Source: Myxococcales bacterium
Lineage (GTDB): Bacteria > Myxococcota_A > Bradymonadia > UBA7976 > UBA1532
Length of the DNA stretch: 64,000 nt
NCBI GenBank assembly: GCA_020633555.1
Contig: JACKDL010000003.1
Coordinates: 252,547-316,546 of the forward strand
Direction of reading: 5' to 3'
The notes under the pieces: generated by a model
The model's database searches: none
Told to the model about the DNA's origin: nothing
Seen by the model: only the letters and a program-made list of their open reading frames with translations
Made by a program: the position numbers and the translations under genes
Shown here: piece by piece, positions 9,433 through 18,017 of the stretch
Numbering within the stretch: position 1 is the first letter of the stretch
Layout of the letters: each line of letters starts with the position of its first letter

Positions 9433-11535
9433 GTGATCCGGCTCCCCCGCGCCCTGCTGCCGCTGGCCCTCGGCCTCGCCGCTGTGGGCTGCATCGAAGA
9501 GACTGAAGAGGCCCCCCGCCTGGACGACCAGGGCGGCGCCTCCGCCGACGCCACCTTGGACGCCGGCGTGCCCGCCGACATGACCCTGCGGCCCGATCTG
9601 GCCCCCGACATGGCGCCCCCGCCGCCCGCGTGCGGCAACGAGGACGACCTGCAGCCGAACCAGACGCTGGCCACGGCGGCCCCCATCGAGGTGGGCTTCA
9701 GCCGGCCCGATCTGTTCATCTGCCCCGACACCGAGGACCTGTTCCGGCTGTCGCTGCAGGCCAACGAGGGCATCACCGTGACCCTGCGGGCCGATCCTCC
9801 CGAGACGGATCTGGATCTGTCCATCCTCACCGCCGACGGCACGGTGGTGGGTGACAGCGCGGGCGAGACGGGCGAGGAGCAGATTCGGTTCGCGCCGCCC
9901 GAGGCCGGCGACTACTTCGTGAAGGTCAACGGCTACCGCGGCCAGGCCACCTTCTACGCCCTGACGGTGGCGGGCGGCTGCGCGCTGGACGCCCAGTGCC
10001 CCGAGGGTCAGGTGTGCAACCGGGCCGAGGGCACCTGCGCGCCCTTCGTGGTGCCGCAGTGCGGGGCCGACGTGTTCGAGCCCAACGACCGCGACGATCA
10101 GGCCGCCGAGGCCATGGTGCCCGGCGAGGTGCGCGGCACCGTGTGCGAAGGCGATCGCGACTGGTTCGCCTTCCGGGCCAACGACGGCGACACCATCGAT
10201 CTGCTGCTGAACTTCCCCGGCCAGGCCGACCTGGATCTGGCGGTCACCGATCTGCGCACGGGCGCCATCGTGGCGCTGGCGCAGAACGACGCCCGGGTGA
10301 ACCCCGAGCGGCTGCAGATCCCCAGCATGCCGGCGGGCCGCTACGGCGTGCTGGTGTTCGGTGGGGCGGGCGACCGCGACGTGAGCTTCACCCTGCAGCT
10401 CGCCGGCCGCAGCGACGCCTGCCAGGCCGATCGCGACTGCGGCGACGGCCTGCCCGTGTGCGACATGGGCGTGTGCCGGGCGGTGGATCAGGCCGAGCCC
10501 GTGCCCCTGGGCGGCCGCTGCGACAGCGACCTGGACTGCGGCGCCGAGGCCGAGCTCTGCTACACCGGCGGCGCCGGCGGCCACGACAACGTGTGCACGG
10601 TGCAGTGCCAGGGCGACGCGGACTGCGCGGGCCTGGGCATGGGCGCCACCTGTGTGCCCGTCACCCGGCGCACCGCCGTGTGCTTCCCCGCCTGCCAGAG
10701 CGACGACGACTGCAGCGCGTTCCGTACCTGCCGGGCGAACACCTGCGAGCTGCGCGGCGAGTGCGCCGCCGACGGCGACTGCGCGCCCACCGAGCGCTGC
10801 GAGAGCACCCAGTTCGGCCAGTACTGCGTGCTGGACGGCGACACCCCCGCCTGCGGCGCCGATCCCGCCCCCTACACCGAGAACGACCGCCGGGGCGACG
10901 CCCCCGTGGTGCCGACGGACGGCGTGGAGATCGCTGGGCTGCAGACCTGCGACGAGGACCGCGACTACTTCCGCTTCGAGGTGCCCGCCGAGGCCGCCGC
11001 CTTCACCCTGGAGGTGGCCGCCCGCTTCCGCGAGGGCGTGGACATCGACGTCTACGTCTACGACGCCACGGGCGCCCTGGTGGCGGCGGCCACCAGCCCC
11101 GACCAGACCACCGAGGTGGCCACCGCCCGCTACATCGCGCCGGGCGCCTACACGGTGTTCGTCGACCAGTTCAGCAGCGATCGCCTGGAGGACACCGCCT
11201 ACACCCTGAGCGTGGGCCTGGTGGACAACGACGACGCCTGCACCGCCGAGGGCAACCAGTGCGGCAGCACCGAGCCCCTGCGGGCGCTGTGCGACGCCGA
11301 GACCGGCGCCTGCCGGGCCATCGACGGCCAGGGCCAGGTGCCCCTGGGCGGCCGGTGCGACAGCGACAACGACTGCGTGCCCGAGGCCGCGGTGTGCTGG
11401 GTGTTCGAGGGCGGCGCGGGCGGGCAGAACATCTGCACCGTCCCCTGCCAGGGCGAGGGCGACTGCGCGGCCGTGCCCGGCACGGTGTGCACGCCCTTCC
11501 AGGGCTTCGCGGCCTGCCTGCCCCCGCGGAACTGA
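9433..11535 (+). CDS. Lipoprotein with PPC domains and Cys-rich modules
   Basis: 700 residues from GTG 9433. Lipobox LAAVGC (Cys20), then an Asp/Ala/Pro linker. Three pre-peptidase C-terminal (PPC) type beta domains can be seen: about 70-180 (LQPNQT... DLFRLSLQANEG), 215-320 (FEPNDRDDQAAEAM... DRDWFAFRANDGD) and 480-595 (DRDYFRFEVPAEA). Between and after them are Cys-rich segments; the unit PLGGRCDSDxDC...GGAGGxxNxCTVxCQGxxDCA occurs twice (about 357-400 and 636-680), indicating an internal duplication. PPC domains usually accompany secreted peptidases, but no protease domain is present. Probably an outer-surface binding or structural protein. Confidence 0.87.
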   Translation: MIRLPRALLPLALGLAAVGCIEETEEAPRLDDQGGASADATLDAGVPADMTLRPDLAPDMAPPPPACGNEDDLQPNQTLATAAPIEVGFSRPDLFICPDTEDLFRLSLQANEGITVTLRADPPETDLDLSILTADGTVVGDSAGETGEEQIRFAPPEAGDYFVKVNGYRGQATFYALTVAGGCALDAQCPEGQVCNRAEGTCAPFVVPQCGADVFEPNDRDDQAAEAMVPGEVRGTVCEGDRDWFAFRANDGDTIDLLLNFPGQADLDLAVTDLRTGAIVALAQNDARVNPERLQIPSMPAGRYGVLVFGGAGDRDVSFTLQLAGRSDACQADRDCGDGLPVCDMGVCRAVDQAEPVPLGGRCDSDLDCGAEAELCYTGGAGGHDNVCTVQCQGDADCAGLGMGATCVPVTRRTAVCFPACQSDDDCSAFRTCRANTCELRGECAADGDCAPTERCESTQFGQYCVLDGDTPACGADPAPYTENDRRGDAPVVPTDGVEIAGLQTCDEDRDYFRFEVPAEAAAFTLEVAARFREGVDIDVYVYDATGALVAAATSPDQTTEVATARYIAPGAYTVFVDQFSSDRLEDTAYTLSVGLVDNDDACTAEGNQCGSTEPLRALCDAETGACRAIDGQGQVPLGGRCDSDNDCVPEAAVCWVFEGGAGGQNICTVPCQGEGDCAAVPGTVCTPFQGFAACLPPRN

Positions 11536-11560
11536 GCGGGCCCGAGCGCGCCCCACGAGC

Positions 11561-11581
11561 CCCCGGCCGCGCCGGCCGGGG
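11561..11581. terminator. Hairpin between convergent genes
   Basis: A perfect 9-bp stem (11561-11569 with 11573-11581) and 3-nt loop sits between the stop codons of the PPC lipoprotein and RNase G genes. No T tract follows, so a bidirectional hairpin role is inferred. Confidence 0.55.
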
Positions 11582-11583
11582 CG

Positions 11584-13110
11584 CTACTTCTCCAGGCGGA
11601 CGGCCACCTCGCCGGCGGCGAACAGTGGCGGCTCGTCATCCACCACCCGGAACTCGTACTGCTCGAGGTGGAAGTCGCCCCGGGCCTCGATGACGAAGCG
11701 CTTGTCCAGCCGCCCCGCCAGCTCCTCGACCATGGAGGCCTCGCTGTCCAGCAGCGTCTGCGCCACCCGCGGGTGCACGGCGATGTGCACCATGCACTGG
11801 TGCATGTACTCGGCCTCGCGGACCATGGCCCGGTAGATCTCGTAGGCCACGGTGGTGCGGCTCTTCAGCACCCCGGCGCCGTCGCAGTAGAAGCACGGCT
11901 CGGTGGTGGTGCGCTGCAGGCTCTCGCGCACCCGCTTGCGGGTCATCTCCACCAGGCCCAGATCGCTGATCTTGGTGATGTTCGTCTTGGAGCGGTCCTT
12001 CTGCAGCGCGTCGGCCAGCGCGCTGTAGACCCGGTCGCGGTTGTGCTCCCGCTCCATGTCGATGAAGTCGATGATGATGATCCCGCCGATGTTGCGCAGC
12101 CGGAGCTGGTGCACCACCTCCACCACCGCCTCGAGGTTGGTGCGCACGATGGTGTCTTCCAGGTTGCGCTTGCCCACATAGCGGCCGGTGTTCACGTCGA
12201 TGGCCGTGAGCGCCTCGGTCTGGTCGATGATCAGGTAGCCGCCGCTGGGCAGCCACACCTTGCGCCCCAGGGCCCGGTTCAGCTCGATCTCGACCCCGTA
12301 GGCGTCGAAGACGGGATCCTCGCCCTCGTAGCGGGCCACCCGGTCCATGAAGCGGGGCATGAAGCGCCGCATGAAGCGGTCCAGCCGCTGGAATTCCTGG
12401 GGATCGTCCACCACGATCCGCGCCAGATCGGGGGTCACCAGATCGCGGGCCGAGCGCAGCACCAGGTCCAGGTCCTCGTACAGCGTGGCCGGCGCCGGCA
12501 TGGCCTCCATGCGGGTGAGGATGTCGTTCCAGAGCTGCTGCAGGAACTCCAGATCGGCGGCCAGCTCCTCGCGGGTGCGGCCCTCGGCCGCGGTGCGGGC
12601 CACGAAGCCGCCGCCTTGGGGCACCAGGGCCTCGAGGATCTCGCGGAGGCGGCGCCGCTCCTCCTCGTCGGCGATGCGGCGGCTGATGCCCACATGATCC
12701 ACGGTGGGCATGTACACCAGGTGCCGGCCGGCGATGCTGACGTGGCTGGTGACCCGGGCGCCCTTGGTGCCGATGGGCTCCTTGGCCACCTGGACCATGA
12801 TGGCCTGCCCCTCGTCCAGCAGGGCCTGGATGGGGCGGTGGCCGGCGGCGCGGGCCTCGCTCACCGTCTCGGTGGCCTTGCGGGCGTCGGCCACGTCGGC
12901 CACATAGAGGAAGGCGGCGCGTTCCAGGCCGATGTCGACGAAGGCCGCCTGCATGCCGGGCAGCACGCGAATGACCCGGCCCTTGTAGATGTTGCCCACC
13001 AGGCTCGCTTCGCGGCGGCGCTCGACGTAGATCTCGGCGACCTCGCCGTCCTCGAGGAGCGCGACGCGGACTTCGTGGGGGGTGCAGTTGTAGACCAGCT
13101 CGTTGGGCAT
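11584..13110 (-). CDS. rng: Ribonuclease G/E family endoribonuclease
   Basis: 508 residues from ATG 13110 (MPNELVYNCTPHEVRVAL aligns with RNase G starts); the frame is open upstream but unlike the family. An endoribonuclease for rRNA maturation and mRNA turnover, cytoplasmic. An S1-type RNA-binding domain lies near 35-120 (VGNIYKGRVIRVLPGMQAAFVDIG). The catalytic core shows TAIDVNTGRYVG and IIIIDFIDME, with the two magnesium-binding Asp. CFYC near 405 corresponds to the CxxC zinc link. No long C-terminal scaffold, so RNase G rather than RNase E. Divergent from the dehydrogenase gene (61 bp between starts). Confidence 0.95.
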   Translation of the reverse strand: MPNELVYNCTPHEVRVALLEDGEVAEIYVERRREASLVGNIYKGRVIRVLPGMQAAFVDIGLERAAFLYVADVADARKATETVSEARAAGHRPIQALLDEGQAIMVQVAKEPIGTKGARVTSHVSIAGRHLVYMPTVDHVGISRRIADEEERRRLREILEALVPQGGGFVARTAAEGRTREELAADLEFLQQLWNDILTRMEAMPAPATLYEDLDLVLRSARDLVTPDLARIVVDDPQEFQRLDRFMRRFMPRFMDRVARYEGEDPVFDAYGVEIELNRALGRKVWLPSGGYLIIDQTEALTAIDVNTGRYVGKRNLEDTIVRTNLEAVVEVVHQLRLRNIGGIIIIDFIDMEREHNRDRVYSALADALQKDRSKTNITKISDLGLVEMTRKRVRESLQRTTTEPCFYCDGAGVLKSRTTVAYEIYRAMVREAEYMHQCMVHIAVHPRVAQTLLDSEASMVEELAGRLDKRFVIEARGDFHLEQYEFRVVDDEPPLFAAGEVAVRLEK

Positions 13111-13171
13111 GCGGCGCATGGTGACGTAACATCGCGCCCCTGCCAAGCGCGCGAGATCCCGAGGGTTGGCC

Positions 13172-14233
13172 ATGCTGGACCGACTGCAGAGTGAGGGCCT
13201 GGAGCAGGTGGTGGGGGTGCACGACCCCGCCAGCGGCCTGCTCGGCGTCATCGTCATCGACGACACCACCCGTGGCCCCGCCATCGGCGGCTGCCGGCTG
13301 GCACGCTACGCCAACGGTGAGGCGGCGCTGGACGACGCCATCCGCCTGGCCCGGGCCATGACCCTGAAGTGTTCGCTGGCGGGGCTGCCCGCCGGGGGCG
13401 GCAAGGGCGTGTTCATCGAGCACGACGGCATCACCGACCGGGCCGCCATGTTGCGGGCCATGGGCCACTACATCGACAGCCTGGCCGGGCGCTTCTACAC
13501 CAGCGGCGACCTGGGCATTGGACCCGGGGATCTGGCCGTGGTGCGCGAGACCACCCGCTACGTGGCGGTGCCCGACGCCCAGCTCGACCTGGCGGGGGCC
13601 GCGGCCGACGGCCTGGTGGCGGGCATGCGCTGCGCCCTGCGCTCGGTGGGCCTGGGCGCGGACCTGAAGGGGCGCCGCGTGGCGGTGCAGGGGCTGGGGG
13701 CCATGGGCGGCCGGCTGGCCCGGCGCCTGGTGGACGCCGGCGCCACGGTGTTCGGGGCCGATCCCAACCCCGCCGCCGCCCAGGCCGCCGCCCAGGCCGG
13801 CGTGCAGCTCGTGGATCCCGCGGCGCTGTTCGACCTGGAGGTGGACATCGTCAGCCCCTGCGCCGTGGGGGGCATCCTGGACGCCCTGGCCGCCGAGCGG
13901 CTGCGCTGCAAGATCGTGTGCGGCGCGGCCAACAACCAGCTCGCCTCCGCCAGCGTGGACGCCCGCCTGCACGCCCGCGGGGTGGCCTATGTGCCCGACT
14001 TCGCGGTGAACGCGGGGGCCGTGGTGCTGGGGGCCAGCCGCTTCTTCGAGAGCGTGCCCAGCGGCGCCGAGGCCACCGCCCGGGCCGCCGAGCGCATCGG
14101 CGAGGTCGTGCAGCGGATCTTCGACGAGGTGCACGCCAGCGGCGATCCCCCGGGGGCCGTGGCCCTGCGCCTGGCCGAGGCCGGCCTGACCCGCCCGCGC
14201 ACCGCCGAGCACCAGTGGTGGCCGATCCGCTGA
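13172..14233 (+). CDS. Leucine/Glu/Phe/Val-type amino acid dehydrogenase
   Basis: 353 residues from ATG 13172. An NAD-dependent oxidative deaminase of the Glu/Leu/Phe/Val dehydrogenase family, closest in length and motifs to leucine dehydrogenase. N-terminal domain: PAIGGCRLARY, MTLKCSLAGLPAGGGKGV with the substrate and catalytic lysines, and TSGDLGIGPGD. Rossmann domain: VAVQGLGAMGGRLARRLVDAGA and ADPNPAAA. VCGAANNQL and PDFAVNAGAV are also typical. Substrate choice between branched-chain amino acids and phenylalanine cannot be settled from sequence alone. The last 16 nt overlap the start of the methyltransferase-like gene. Confidence 0.92.
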   Translation: MLDRLQSEGLEQVVGVHDPASGLLGVIVIDDTTRGPAIGGCRLARYANGEAALDDAIRLARAMTLKCSLAGLPAGGGKGVFIEHDGITDRAAMLRAMGHYIDSLAGRFYTSGDLGIGPGDLAVVRETTRYVAVPDAQLDLAGAAADGLVAGMRCALRSVGLGADLKGRRVAVQGLGAMGGRLARRLVDAGATVFGADPNPAAAQAAAQAGVQLVDPAALFDLEVDIVSPCAVGGILDALAAERLRCKIVCGAANNQLASASVDARLHARGVAYVPDFAVNAGAVVLGASRFFESVPSGAEATARAAERIGEVVQRIFDEVHASGDPPGAVALRLAEAGLTRPRTAEHQWWPIR

Positions 14234-15228
14234 TCCCCCCCTGGCCCGGCATGGTGCCCGGCCCGCCCTGGGGGCCCGTGCGGCACCTGTGGGCCGCGGT
14301 CGAGGCGCCCGACGCCGCCGGGCTGCGGCAGGCGCTGGCCCATCTGCGGCCGGCGCTGGCCCATCACACCGAGGTGCGGGTGCGCTACCCCGCGCTGGAT
14401 CCCGCGCTGGCGGCCGTCCACTCGGCGTGGGTGGCCGAGACGGGCGCCGACGGGGCGGCCCCCTGGTGCCTGAGCCCCCTGCCCGGCCAGCGGGCGGCCG
14501 CCCAGGCGGTGGCCACGCCCCCCGACTGCGCCGGCTGCCTGCTCTACCAGCCCGGCCGCTGCCCGGGGCTGGGGCAGGCCCCGCGCCCCTGGGCCGAGGT
14601 GCTGCCGCAGGCGCCGCCGCTGCGACCCGTGCCGCCGCTGGCCGACCTGACCGACGCCGACTTCGCCGGCGATCACCCCGTGGGCAACTGGCGCCCCGCG
14701 CCCGCCGACATCGACCGCCTGGCCCAAGCCGCCGGACGGGCCGGCGGACGGGTGGTGGATCTGGGGGGCGGCAACGGGCTGTTCGCCGCGCTCCTGGCCG
14801 CCCGGGGGCTGGCGGTGACGGTGGTGGACCCCAACGGCAACGGCCCCACGGCGCCCGGCGTGCGCCGGATCGTGGCACCGGCGGCCGAGGCGGTGGCCCA
14901 CCTGCAGGCGGACGCGGTGCTCATCTCGTGGCCGCCCACGGGGGTGGATCTGCGCGGCCCCGCCGAGGCCCTCGATCCGGCCGTGCTGCTGTTGGCCCAC
15001 GACGGCGAGGGCCTGTGCGGCCGCACGCCCGGGCAGGCCGGGGTGGTGGCGCGCCCCGACGGCCTGACCTGGTTCCGCTGGCCCGCGGCCGACGACTTCG
15101 CGCCCGCGCCCCACCGCCCACTACAGGCCACCTGGCGGGTGCCCAGCTACCGCAGCCTGGTGGCTGGCCACGCCGCCCGAGACGGCGTGGTGGCCGTCCA
15201 CGCGCCCTTCCCAGTGCCCGTGGTGTAG
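14218..15228 (+). CDS. SAM-dependent methyltransferase-like protein
   Basis: About 336 residues, start GTG 14218 (GTG 14215 or ATG 14251 also possible), overlapping the dehydrogenase stop. The C-terminal half carries a Rossmann-type motif I, VVDLGGGNGLFAALLA, followed by VTVVDPNG at the strand-2 acidic position, and a Trp-rich end. The N-terminal half has a Cys cluster, CAGCLLYQPGRCPG, that could bind a metal. No close family recognised. Translational coupling suggests a link to the dehydrogenase, but the substrate is unknown. Confidence 0.72.
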   Translation: MADPLIPPWPGMVPGPPWGPVRHLWAAVEAPDAAGLRQALAHLRPALAHHTEVRVRYPALDPALAAVHSAWVAETGADGAAPWCLSPLPGQRAAAQAVATPPDCAGCLLYQPGRCPGLGQAPRPWAEVLPQAPPLRPVPPLADLTDADFAGDHPVGNWRPAPADIDRLAQAAGRAGGRVVDLGGGNGLFAALLAARGLAVTVVDPNGNGPTAPGVRRIVAPAAEAVAHLQADAVLISWPPTGVDLRGPAEALDPAVLLLAHDGEGLCGRTPGQAGVVARPDGLTWFRWPAADDFAPAPHRPLQATWRVPSYRSLVAGHAARDGVVAVHAPFPVPVV

Positions 15229-15283
15229 CCGGCGTGGCGTCGCCGGTGCCAAGCCCGGTGCCACTGCCAGCGCCCGTGTCAGA

Positions 15284-15658
15284 TCAGTGGGGCAGGCGGC
15301 CCCGCAGGCGGCCCAGGGTCAGGCTCAGGGCCAGCGCGCGCCAGCGGCGCAGCGGCACCGGGCGGCCGCCGCGCTCGATGGCCACCACCGTGGCCATGAC
15401 CCGCGCCACAGGCACCCAGCCGTCGCTCTCGGGCAGGGCGTCGCCCTTCGTGAGCACTCGATCGGCGCGCCGCGCCACGACGCGGTGGATCACCCCCGGC
15501 CCGCCGTCGGCGGCGGCCACCCACACCACGGCGCCCAGGCCCCACGGCGCCCGGGGATCCAGCCGCAGCCGGTCGCCGGAGCGGATGAAGGGCCGCATGC
15601 TGCCGCCGGTGGCCCGCAGGTGCACCGGCTCGCCCCGGGCCAGCAGCTCCAGGGCCAT
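15284..15658 (-). CDS. S26/SipW-like signal peptidase-type protease
   Basis: 124 residues, ATG 15658. Short S24/S26 fold: the catalytic Ser20 lies in GGSMRPFIRSGDRL, His58 in VIHRVV replaces the bacterial Lys as in ER-type/SipW enzymes, and KGDALPESDG (Asp73) supplies the acidic residue. The C-terminus LRRWRALALSLTLGRL is only weakly hydrophobic, and there is no clear N-terminal anchor, so it may act in the cytoplasm. It follows the radical SAM gene by 56 nt on the same strand. Proteases of this kind recur next to PqqD/radical SAM clusters, so leader cleavage is the favoured role (inference). Confidence 0.82.
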   Translation of the reverse strand: MALELLARGEPVHLRATGGSMRPFIRSGDRLRLDPRAPWGLGAVVWVAAADGGPGVIHRVVARRADRVLTKGDALPESDGWVPVARVMATVVAIERGGRPVPLRRWRALALSLTLGRLRGRLPH

Positions 15659-15714
15659 CTGATCCGCGGCCCGGGCCTGGGCGGGGCCGGGCGGGGCCTG
15701 GGCGGGCGGGGGTG

Positions 15715-16944
15715 TCAGCGGCGGGGGTCCACGATCTGCACCAGCCCCAGGGGCAGGCGGTCGGCGGGGCGCGCCAGGCCCTGCTTGCGGGCGTGGAACT
15801 GGCGCTCGGCGAAGGTGGGCGGCCCGTCGAACAGGGCCTCGGCCTCGGGGCTGCCCGGCGCGGGCACGGGCGCGCCGGCCTCGTTCAGCCGGTTCATGTG
15901 CTCCAGCGCCGCCATGGTCATGTGGGTGCGCTCGCACACGTAGGGGCTGCGGGCGCCCGGGTCGCCCGTCTCGGCGTGGCTGATGCCGGGGCAGTAGCCG
16001 CACTTGCCGTGGAAGGCGCAGCCGCCGCAGCCCTTGTCCAGGTAGCTGGCCCGGGTCACCTGGCGCTGCTCGGCGATCTTCTCGCTCTCGTACCACAGCG
16101 CCTTGAAGCTGTGCTCCCGCAGGCTGCCGATGGGATCGCGCCAGTTGATGCAGGGGAACAGCCGCCCATCGGGGCTGATGTACCCGCTCACCGTGCCCGC
16201 CGAGCAGGTGCGCGCCGAGCTGGGCGCGTCGGGCATGCTCTCCAGGGTGTGCACGTGGGCCCGGTGGGGCTCCATGCCCTTCATCATGGCCAGCATGCGC
16301 TCGCTGAAGTGCACCCCGATGCTGCACAGGCCGAAGTCGAGCTGGTCGTCGTTGACGATGCTGGCGTCCAGCTCCCACTTGGCGCCGATCTCGCGGGCCA
16401 GCTCGCCCACGCCGAACCAGCCCACCTTGTTGTGCACCATCACGGGGGTCTTGAACTGCACCTCGACCCCGCGGGCCACGAGCCGGCGGGCCGCGTCCAG
16501 GGTCTTCTGGTGGCTGCCCGGCACCAGGGTCACCGCCTCGTGCTCCGCGGGATCGACGCTGTAGACCGACACGCTCACCCGGGCCAGGCCCAGGGCGGCC
16601 AGCTCGTCGGCCAGGGCGTCGTCGATGAAGTTGCCGTGGGTGTTGATCTTGACGTCGAAGTCCCGCGCCCGGGCCGCCTTCAGGAAGTCCAGGGCGTCGG
16701 GCCGCAGGAACGGATCGCCGCCGCTCACCAGCAGCCCCATCACCCCGGCGTCCACGAGCTGGTCCAGGATGCCCTCCATCTCGGGCAAGATCAGCTCGGG
16801 CTGGCGGCGGTCCGTCAGGTAGCAGTGCACGCACTTGTGATCGCAGCGCCAGGTCAGATCCCAGTGCACGTGCAGGGGGATCGCCTTCTCGAAGGCGTGA
16901 TCGAGGAAGGTCCCTAGCTTTGCCTCTGGACCGCACTCAGCCAT
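15715..16944 (-). CDS. Radical SAM/SPASM peptide-modifying enzyme
   Basis: 409 residues from ATG 16944, overlapping the HPrK-like gene by 31 nt. The radical SAM cluster is C34-x3-C38-x2-C41 in WRCDHKCVHCY, followed by VSGGDPFLR. The C-terminal SPASM region shows TCSAGT, FPCIN, CGGCAFHGKCGYC and YVCER, enough Cys for auxiliary Fe-S clusters. This architecture is that of PqqE-like RiPP maturases, which install carbon-carbon or thioether links in a ribosomal peptide bound to a PqqD-type partner. Here the partner is at 25.0-25.3 kb and the likely substrate at 17.8-18.0 kb. The reaction is not predictable from sequence. Confidence 0.92.
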   Translation of the reverse strand: MAECGPEAKLGTFLDHAFEKAIPLHVHWDLTWRCDHKCVHCYLTDRRQPELILPEMEGILDQLVDAGVMGLLVSGGDPFLRPDALDFLKAARARDFDVKINTHGNFIDDALADELAALGLARVSVSVYSVDPAEHEAVTLVPGSHQKTLDAARRLVARGVEVQFKTPVMVHNKVGWFGVGELAREIGAKWELDASIVNDDQLDFGLCSIGVHFSERMLAMMKGMEPHRAHVHTLESMPDAPSSARTCSAGTVSGYISPDGRLFPCINWRDPIGSLREHSFKALWYESEKIAEQRQVTRASYLDKGCGGCAFHGKCGYCPGISHAETGDPGARSPYVCERTHMTMAALEHMNRLNEAGAPVPAPGSPEAEALFDGPPTFAERQFHARKQGLARPADRLPLGLVQIVDPRR

Positions 16945-17765
16945 GGCCCCTCCTTCGGGAACGTCAGCGCCACGCACTCGGGCGCGGCGGCGGCGATGTC
17001 ACAGGCCCGCTCGAACGCCTGCGCGCGCTCGGCCGGGGCGTCGTCGTACCAGGCCACGCAGGCCATCAGCCAGGCGGCGGCCGCGGCCCGGTCCAACGGT
17101 CGGGCACGCGGGCGCGGGCCCCACCCGGGCCGCGCCAACACCCGCAGCGGCGCCGGTGCCCGCTGGAGCGGCGCGGCGCGCCCCGCGCTCCAGAAGGGGC
17201 TGGGCCACACCACGTAGCCGCCCTCGCCCGGCACCACCATGGGCAGCTCGTCGCTCAGCACCCGCGCGAAGCCCGCCGTGCGCGCGGCCGTGGTCTTGCC
17301 CGCGCCCGAGGGCCCCGGGATCAGCCAGGCGCACCCGGCGTCGTCGACCCCGGCCGACGCGTGCAGCAACAGACCCCCGTGGGCCAGCAGAAGTCGCGTC
17401 AGGCTGAGCTGCACCGCGGCCTCCAGGGCGTGGGCGCTGCCGTCGGTCCAGGCCCGATCCCCGTCCGGGGCCGCCTCGAAGGCCAGGTCCCACCGGTCCA
17501 GGCGGTGCGCCACCCCCGGCGGGGTCGCCGTGCCGCCTCGCCGATCCCGAGCGGACTCTAGCGGAACCCCGAGGGGCAGACCGTTCGATTCCATCGAGTC
17601 CGTCGGCAGGTGCGGGTTGCGCCAGCCCGGGCGCGCCACCACGGTCAGCCGGCGCTGGGCCGGCCCGGGGGCGTCGGTGCGGTAGAAAGCCAGATCGGCG
17701 GGCCAGTGGGTCTGGCCCTGCACGTCGACGGCCAGGTGCAGGCCGCCGAGCCCCAGCGTGTGCAC
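16914..17765 (-). CDS. HPr-kinase-like protein of RiPP cluster
   Basis: 283 residues, GTG 17765, five nt after the precursor stop. Walker A GPSGAGKTT lies near residue 145, and FARVLSDELPMV downstream resembles the SDD/SDE acidic motif of HPr kinases. The N-terminal 100 residues match nothing I recognise. Proteins of this type accompany many PqqD/radical SAM clusters. Related lasso-peptide kinases (as for paeninodin) phosphorylate the C-terminal Ser of the precursor. The precursor here also ends in Ser, so kinase action on it is a reasonable inference, not shown. No PTS genes lie nearby. Confidence 0.82.
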   Translation of the reverse strand: MHTLGLGGLHLAVDVQGQTHWPADLAFYRTDAPGPAQRRLTVVARPGWRNPHLPTDSMESNGLPLGVPLESARDRRGGTATPPGVAHRLDRWDLAFEAAPDGDRAWTDGSAHALEAAVQLSLTRLLLAHGGLLLHASAGVDDAGCAWLIPGPSGAGKTTAARTAGFARVLSDELPMVVPGEGGYVVWPSPFWSAGRAAPLQRAPAPLRVLARPGWGPRPRARPLDRAAAAAWLMACVAWYDDAPAERAQAFERACDIAAAAPECVALTFPKEGPWLSAVQRQS

Positions 17766-17770
17766 GGGGC

Positions 17771-17962
17771 TCAGGACTGCAGCGCGCAGCTCCCGAAGGG
17801 GGGCGCGGCGTTCATCAGGTTGGAGCCGCAGGCCAGCGACCCGCGCTCGAACGCCAGGGAGGTGACGAAGCCGGGCTTCTCGTAGGGGCGCTTGGCCTTG
17901 GGGGCCGGGCCGCCCTCGGCGGTGGGCTGCGCCCGGTCCGCCCGCGTGTTCTTGGTGCTCAT
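17771..17962 (-). CDS. Candidate RiPP precursor peptide
   Basis: 63 residues from ATG 17962, which has GGAG five nt upstream; ATG 17977 (68 residues) lacks an SD. The first 24 residues are hydrophilic and disordered-looking. Then comes KRPYEKPGFVTSLAFERGS (leader/recognition-like, Tyr27-Pro30), and a 19-residue tail from Cys45 with a second Cys59, a PP turn and terminal Ser63. The K-x-YEKP segment resembles leaders of PqqD/radical SAM peptide clusters. Position between PqqD-like and maturase genes, on the same strand and tightly spaced to the kinase-like gene, strengthens the call. Core boundary and modification are unknown. Confidence 0.8.
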   Translation of the reverse strand: MSTKNTRADRAQPTAEGGPAPKAKRPYEKPGFVTSLAFERGSLACGSNLMNAAPPFGSCALQS

Positions 17963-18017
17963 GGCCTCTCCGCTCATGCCTGAGGGTTGGACCCGCGCCG
18001 CGCGGGCCCTGTCCCAA

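Noticed and set aside
15228..15284. Terminator between the methyltransferase-like and peptidase genes
   Set aside because: Only a weak 6-bp stem without T tract; not distinguishable from chance in this composition.
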